28,134 nucleotides of DNA, taken from the NCBI GenBank assembly GCA_964388245.1, contig CAYLZH010000023.1, positions 1 to 28,134 of the forward strand, read 5' to 3'. The position numbers were made by a program, and so were the translations under genes. The notes beneath the pieces are model-generated. The model saw only the letters and a list, made by a program, of their open reading frames with translations, was not told the origin of the DNA and ran no database searches. Positions 24,163-28,134 of this stretch are shown here, in pieces; position 1 is the stretch's first letter, and the number at the start of each line of letters is the position of its first letter. The stretch comes from JAIOYV01 sp964388245 (lineage in GTDB: Bacteria > Bacteroidota > Bacteroidia > Bacteroidales > M50B96).

Positions 24163-25491
24163 TTACAATTTATTCAGGCTATTTACGGTACAAAAGCCAA
24201 TAAGTTTTTCGAATCGTGCTGAATTCTCTTTTAAATAAATAAAAATCTGATAATCATTCTCTGTTTCGTAGTGGTTTCCTTCGATATACTCAATGTTAGC
24301 GCCGTATTCACCGTCTTTTAAAAAAGCATAGGAATAATTATAATAACCCTGTTTTAGAAGCATTTTTAGCTCGTAACATTTTCGATCGAAATTATATTTC
24401 ATTTTGTTTCTGCTCGTGAAACCCCAATCGGAAAGCGCACCAAATACATAGATGTTTCCATCTACTACAGGCGCATCGTAATCCAGCGTGAAATGTACAT
24501 AAACATAATCGGCTTCAGTATCAGGATCGGAAGCATCGGCCATATCGACCTGATAACTCCCGTTAATATCTTCTTCGTAGAAATACACCTTAAACCTTCG
24601 ACGTTTATCTTTTTCCAGTTCGAAATAGAACCAGGGTTTTTTATAATGAATACGCTCAATGCCCTGCGACTTAAATTCAACATCCTTACAATTAAAGAAC
24701 CTGAACTCGTTACCAGCCGGAAAACTGTTATCCGATTCAAGATCGTAGTGTAGTTCATTATTTCTGATAAATTTGGGCTGAAGGTTTTCTATCCGGTTGT
24801 CCCAGCGCCCGTTTTGAGCAATTACAACTTTTAGCTCATTGTAAGGATTGTTGATGGCAACTCTGCTATTCAGAATAAAATCGATTTCATGGTGACTGTT
24901 CATTTCATCAAGAATAGTAGATCGTTTTACGTTGGCATCAATAAAAACAAGGTCTTCGTAAATCATAAACCTGTAGGTAAAAGCCGGTTTTTCTTCCATT
25001 CCATACTCATAGACTTTTACCAGGTAATTGCCCGATATTTTAAATTTCACATCATTGTTTGGCAAAAACAAGTTGTAATGGCAATAATTTCTGAAGGTAT
25101 TAAACGAAAATTGAAAATCATATATTTGGTTCTCTTCGAAACCATTGATATAGTCGAAATAGCTTAATCCGGAGTCTTCCCAGTTTGATGTGCAATGGAT
25201 TAATTTATAGTAATAGTCTTTCGATTCATCCGAAAGATCATCGAAACTCAATTTAAGCTGTTCGCCATTGTTGAGGCCTATTACCGGTTTCGACAACAGG
25301 TCGTTGATCTTGTGGAGCCTGATCGAGTGTATGTTTTCGTTATAAATATAATTGTCGAAGCGGATAAAGTCCTCATCGAAATAATCCGGCAGGCTGTCGT
25401 TTGGGATTTTTGTTTCCTGTCCTTGTGCAGAAAGTGTCACTGTCAGCAAAACAAAGCAAAAGCACAAGTATTTCAGGATATTAATTTTCAT
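24163..25491 (-). CDS. Type IX secretion system plug protein (DUF5103)
   Basis: 442 residues from ATG 25491, with signal peptide MKINILKYLCFCFVLLTVTL, cut near SAQG. The body is beta-rich and matches the DUF5103/Plug family: IRLHKINDLLSKPVIGLNNG, LSFDDLSDESKDYYYKLIHC, NWEDSGLSYFDYINGFEENQ, then DFQFSFNTFRNYCHYNLFLP, and a C-terminal CBM48-like part (YVFGALSDWGF, YELKMLLKQGYYNYSYAFL). In Flavobacterium the Plug protein closes the periplasmic side of the SprA translocon. Another ATG at 25521 overlaps the upstream stop (TAATG) and may serve as a coupled start, adding ten residues to the n-region. Middle gene of a three-gene operon. It fits the T9SS cargo elsewhere in the window. Confidence 0.82.
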   Translation of the reverse strand: MKINILKYLCFCFVLLTVTLSAQGQETKIPNDSLPDYFDEDFIRFDNYIYNENIHSIRLHKINDLLSKPVIGLNNGEQLKLSFDDLSDESKDYYYKLIHCTSNWEDSGLSYFDYINGFEENQIYDFQFSFNTFRNYCHYNLFLPNNDVKFKISGNYLVKVYEYGMEEKPAFTYRFMIYEDLVFIDANVKRSTILDEMNSHHEIDFILNSRVAINNPYNELKVVIAQNGRWDNRIENLQPKFIRNNELHYDLESDNSFPAGNEFRFFNCKDVEFKSQGIERIHYKKPWFYFELEKDKRRRFKVYFYEEDINGSYQVDMADASDPDTEADYVYVHFTLDYDAPVVDGNIYVFGALSDWGFTSRNKMKYNFDRKCYELKMLLKQGYYNYSYAFLKDGEYGANIEYIEGNHYETENDYQIFIYLKENSARFEKLIGFCTVNSLNKL

Positions 25492-25520
25492 AATACGAAT
25501 CAATGCAAGTTTTTGAACCA

Positions 25521-26534
25521 TTAGCTATTCTTGATTTTTTCAACCAGGTCGTCGACATATTTCAACGCTGCCCTGAAAAACTGGTATCGGTGTTTCACCG
25601 ACACTCCCGAGATTAACGTTGATTTCCGTTTTAAATTTTCAAGCCACATTTCTGTTTCATGACAATAACCGGAATTGGAGGTCGACATGGTATTAAAAGA
25701 CAGATGCCCAAGGTAAACTGCCCGGGTTTGACCAAGGTTTACGAAAACACAATTGTTGGTTATTTCAATTTCGCTGAAATAAAGTTCATAGTTGTTTTCG
25801 TATTCAGGAGGAATACCTGGTTTTAAATATTTCGATGAGTTTTCGGCTTGTTTCTGAACTATTTCCAGCTCTTGTTTCAGGGAATCGCAAATGTCAAGGG
25901 CGTCGTGTCGCGATTTAAACATCCCTGATTCCCAGTAAAACTCTATTTGTTTTACAGTACTTTGAATTGTAGTATCTGTCCAAATTTCTACTGATGGAAT
26001 AACACAGTATAACTCGTAGATTTGCCTGGCCCGTTCGGTAAAACTCTCAGGAATAAGGGACGGATCGAATTGTTCACCCTCAAATTCAGGCGTATTCATT
26101 ATCGATTTCATCCAATAAAACATTTTGAATTTTGCAATTGGTTCCAGGCTTATATTATGAAAAACCGGAATGTCTTCGCAAGCATAAACAATCCTTTTTT
26201 GTTTGGCCGATTCGATGATTTTCATATCACGCAACAACGATTCGTGATATTTGGCAAAACTCTTCAGGCCCTCATCCATCAGGGTATAGTTAAAACTAAC
26301 ATTGCCCGATTCGAGGTTGATAAATGAATCGAACGATATCTTATAATGGTTGCATAAAACAATAACCTCGTCGATTGTAAGAGCAGTTTCGCCTCTTAAG
26401 CGACGATATGCGCTATCCATACTAATGCCTAATAAATCGATCAATTCGTTTACCATTGAGGTACTTGCAGGAATAATATCCTCAATCTTGTTAAAAAATT
26501 GCTTTTGCTTCGAAAGATTTTCAATTTTCGCCAT
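25521..26534 (-). CDS. HTH (XRE/BetR-like) regulatory protein, Bacteroidetes type
   Basis: 337 residues, no signal peptide. An N-terminal helix-turn-helix, about residues 24-78 (SMVNELIDLLGISMDSAYRR, LRGETALTIDEVIVLCNHYK), follows the BetR/XRE-like pattern common in Bacteroidetes. The remaining 250 residues are mostly alpha-helical, with a long charged helix near 215-240 (DALDICDSLKQELEIVQKQ), and no named domain was recognised. It is probably a DNA-binding regulator with an unknown sensing or dimer domain. First gene of the operon with the plug and pseudocaspase genes; its TAA overlaps a possible plug start. Two copies of a 13-base repeat lie 38 and 68 bases upstream of its ATG and may be its operator. 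Confidence 0.75.
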   Translation of the reverse strand: MAKIENLSKQKQFFNKIEDIIPASTSMVNELIDLLGISMDSAYRRLRGETALTIDEVIVLCNHYKISFDSFINLESGNVSFNYTLMDEGLKSFAKYHESLLRDMKIIESAKQKRIVYACEDIPVFHNISLEPIAKFKMFYWMKSIMNTPEFEGEQFDPSLIPESFTERARQIYELYCVIPSVEIWTDTTIQSTVKQIEFYWESGMFKSRHDALDICDSLKQELEIVQKQAENSSKYLKPGIPPEYENNYELYFSEIEITNNCVFVNLGQTRAVYLGHLSFNTMSTSNSGYCHETEMWLENLKRKSTLISGVSVKHRYQFFRAALKYVDDLVEKIKNS

Positions 26535-26571
26535 AAATAAAATTTTAGCAGGCTTTCGTGTTGAGGCCTCA

Positions 26572-26614
26572 ATTTATTTGCAAATTATAATAATATTTCT
26601 GATTTATTTGCAAA
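26572..26614. promoter_or_regulatory. Direct repeat, possible operator of the HTH operon
   Basis: ATTTATTTGCAAA occurs at 26572-26584 and at 26602-26614, exactly 30 bases apart (about three helical turns). Each copy contains the palindrome TTTGCAAA. It lies in the 225-base gap between the divergent HTH gene and the CsgG-like gene, just upstream of the HTH start. Binding by the adjacent regulator is inference. Confidence 0.45.
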
Positions 26615-26724
26615 ATTCACAAAAACTTTCATCGATTTTACAAATTGAAATTTCCACTATGGCTTACAACATAATTTTGGAATAGGTGAGTGAAATACCG
26701 TTTTAGTAGTGTTTGAACTCAGTG

Positions 26725-26732
26725 TAGATTTG
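26725..26732 (+). promoter_or_regulatory. Promoter -7 element for the CsgG-like gene
   Basis: TAGATTTG followed by C matches TAnnTTTG, 27 bases before the ATG at 26760. Confidence 0.5.
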
Positions 26733-26759
26733 CTTCAATATTAATTAAAACAGAAAGTT

Positions 26760-27875
26760 ATGAAAGCGAATTTTAAGTCCCTGATTATTCAATTTGTTGT
26801 AATAGTAGCTCTGGTATTTGCAGGAATAAATTCCTTAGCCCAGGATAAGCAAAGTATTGCGGTTATTAGTATCGATACTAAAGACCTTGCCCTTGACAAT
26901 GTATCGATGGGAAATCTGGTACGCCTTGAGTTGGAGAAAACCAACATTTATGAAGTGCTTGACAAATATGATGCTTCGGACATCATGGAGCAAAACAATA
27001 TCGATGTTGGTAATTGTTTTGGGAAAACGAAACTGGTTAAGGTTGGCAAATTACTTAACGCCGATAAGATGCTTACAGGGAGTGCCGAAAGGTTTGGAGA
27101 GAAAATCATAATTATTCTCAGGATGATTGATGTGAAAAAGGAAAAGATTGAAAAAACCAATGTTATGGAATATTTGGATCAGCAATCAGAAATCCAGGTA
27201 ATGGTTGAAATATCGGTAAAAAACCTGCTTGGGATCGAAAACGATCAGATTATGGTTGATTTACTGGTTAACTACGACCGGCCAATTACAAGCCCAAAAA
27301 AAACGGTTAAATTAAATGGGCCACGAATGGGTGTAACCTGGATTTCAGGCAAAGCAGGGAAACGGCTCGAAGCAGGTAAAAACGACGGTGGATTTGGCAT
27401 GTATCCCATCTCTTCGATGTTTGGATATCAGTTTGAGTTACAATATTTAAGCTCTGGTGATTTTCAGGCCCTTATTGAAATTATTCCCGCCGTGAATGGT
27501 TTGGAGTCAGGTTATGTGTCTCCATCGCTAACATTTATGAATGGATTTAGATTTAACAAGCAGGGTTTTGAATTTGGGCTTGGTCCTGTTCTACGTTTTT
27601 CACAAATGGCCGAAGGATATTACGATTCGAACAACGAATGGCAACTTGCATCTGAAATGAAACCTGAGGAGAATTATGAGTTGGAATATGGATTGGATAA
27701 CCGGGGTGACTATACTTTATCGACAGGTTTGATTGTAGCTGTTGGTAAAACATTCCGGTCAGGATATCTTAATATGCCCGTAAACCTGTACTTCTCGCCA
27801 CGAAAAAGTGGCAATATCGTAGGTATTACTTTAGGATTTAATATTGCTCAAAAACCTAAATTGAGAAAAGATTAG
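26760..27875 (+). CDS. CsgG-like periplasmic domain with probable outer-membrane beta-barrel
   Basis: 371 residues. The signal peptide (about 1-27) ends at SLAQ, with no lipobox Cys. Residues about 32-160 (IAVISIDTKDLALDNVSMGN, LVRLELEKTNIYEVLDKYD, LLNADKMLTGSAERFGEKII) follow the CsgG/FlgT-type nucleotide-free alpha/beta fold used in outer-membrane secretion and curli assembly. From about 190 on, alternating hydrophobic strands rich in Gly, Tyr and Phe (MYPISSMFGYQFELQYL, FEFGLGPVLRFSQ, YLNMPVNLYFSP, GITLGFNI) suggest a small beta-barrel. Precise role unknown. Single-gene unit divergent from the HTH operon, closed by the terminator at 27919-27952. Confidence 0.65.
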   Translation: MKANFKSLIIQFVVIVALVFAGINSLAQDKQSIAVISIDTKDLALDNVSMGNLVRLELEKTNIYEVLDKYDASDIMEQNNIDVGNCFGKTKLVKVGKLLNADKMLTGSAERFGEKIIIILRMIDVKKEKIEKTNVMEYLDQQSEIQVMVEISVKNLLGIENDQIMVDLLVNYDRPITSPKKTVKLNGPRMGVTWISGKAGKRLEAGKNDGGFGMYPISSMFGYQFELQYLSSGDFQALIEIIPAVNGLESGYVSPSLTFMNGFRFNKQGFEFGLGPVLRFSQMAEGYYDSNNEWQLASEMKPEENYELEYGLDNRGDYTLSTGLIVAVGKTFRSGYLNMPVNLYFSPRKSGNIVGITLGFNIAQKPKLRKD

Positions 27876-27918
27876 CAGGATTATTTTAAAGTCCCGGGAT
27901 TCTTATTGCCCATAAAAT

Positions 27919-27952
27919 AAAAAAGCTGTTCCTTAATCGAAACAGCTTTTTT
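27919..27952. terminator. Bidirectional intrinsic terminator
   Basis: Perfect 12-base stem: A6 GCTGTT (27919-27930) pairs with AACAGC T6 (27941-27952) around a 10-base loop. The A run before and T run after make it work in both directions, between two convergent genes (stop codons at 27875 and 27973). Confidence 0.9.
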
Positions 27953-27972
27953 AATTTTGAATTATTGATTAT

Positions 27973-28134
27973 CTACTTGCTTTCAACCTGAAGAGCAAAG
28001 TTTATTATTACATCATCACCAATTTCAAATAATCCTTCGGTGTTTTGTTTTGGTTCGGGACCCACACCAAAAACAGATCGTTTTATGATGATACTACCTT
28101 CGAAGTTCGCCACTTTATTACCATCACGCGAAGT
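27973..28134 (-). CDS. YceI-family protein, C-terminal part (cut by window edge)
   Basis: The reverse strand is open from the window edge to TAG at 27973-27975 (53 codons seen). The visible end, FEGSIIIKRSVFGVG, then FEIGDDVIINFALQVESK, matches the last strands of the YceI lipocalin-like barrel (typically FxxxxxIxRxdFGvg...ig..V.i.i.lea). These are secreted or periplasmic isoprenoid- or lipid-binding proteins. The signal peptide and most of the barrel lie outside the window. It is convergent with the CsgG-like gene across a shared terminator. Confidence 0.78.
   Translation of the reverse strand, partial: TSRDGNKVANFEGSIIIKRSVFGVGPEPKQNTEGLFEIGDDVIINFALQVESK

Overview
The window looks like chromosomal DNA from a member of the Bacteroidota, most likely Bacteroidales/Marinilabiliales or a relative. 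Evidence: AT-rich sequence; secreted proteins ending in type IX secretion (T9SS, Por) sorting domains; a gene for the T9SS plug protein; ATP synthase genes ordered atpB-E-F-H-A-G without atpD/atpC; few Shine-Dalgarno sequences; and a recurring TAnnTTTG promoter element (the Bacteroidetes -7 box) just upstream of many transcription units. No intergenic stretch exceeds 300 bases. I saw no insertion sequence, CRISPR array, rRNA or replication origin.

Layout. 1-455 (-): 5' part of a secreted M1-type aminopeptidase, cut by the window edge. 614-1963 (+): secreted endonuclease I with a T9SS tail. 2097-3183 (-): a two-gene island, a membrane-anchored TIR-like protein followed by a PIN-domain nuclease joined by a TAATG overlap. 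Both are interrupted (a frameshift at an A6 run; an in-frame TAA). 3308-8519 (-): F1Fo ATP synthase operon atpBEFHAG, with a strong hairpin just after atpE. 8804-10924 (+): voltage-gated K+ channel with a zinc-ribbon tail, a conserved hypothetical, a 46-residue membrane protein and a YqiA-like hydrolase. 11098-13212 (+): TMTC-like membrane protein with seven TPRs. 13240-16638 (-): large T9SS cargo protein, S4 RNA-binding protein, Crp/Fnr regulator. 16736-17654 (+): CoA-binding protein, OsmC-like protein, tRNA-Val(GAC). 17892-19076 (+): orphan sensor histidine kinase. 19189-21881 (+): yceD-rpmF-plsX-fabH, coupling ribosome and rRNA functions to fatty acid/phospholipid initiation. 21914-26534 (-): HTH protein, T9SS plug protein (DUF5103), and a secreted caspase-fold protein whose catalytic His and Cys are both Ser. 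26760-27875 (+): CsgG-like periplasmic domain with a probable beta-barrel. 27919-27952: strong bidirectional terminator. 27973-28134 (-): 3' part of a YceI-family protein.

The two places most likely to hold something undescribed are the TIR/PIN pair at 2097-3183 (a possible defence or toxin module, apparently decayed or recoded) and the HTH/plug/pseudocaspase operon at 21914-26534, which places an apparently inactive caspase homologue beside a T9SS component. Functions rest on motifs read by eye. No similarity search or structure prediction was run.
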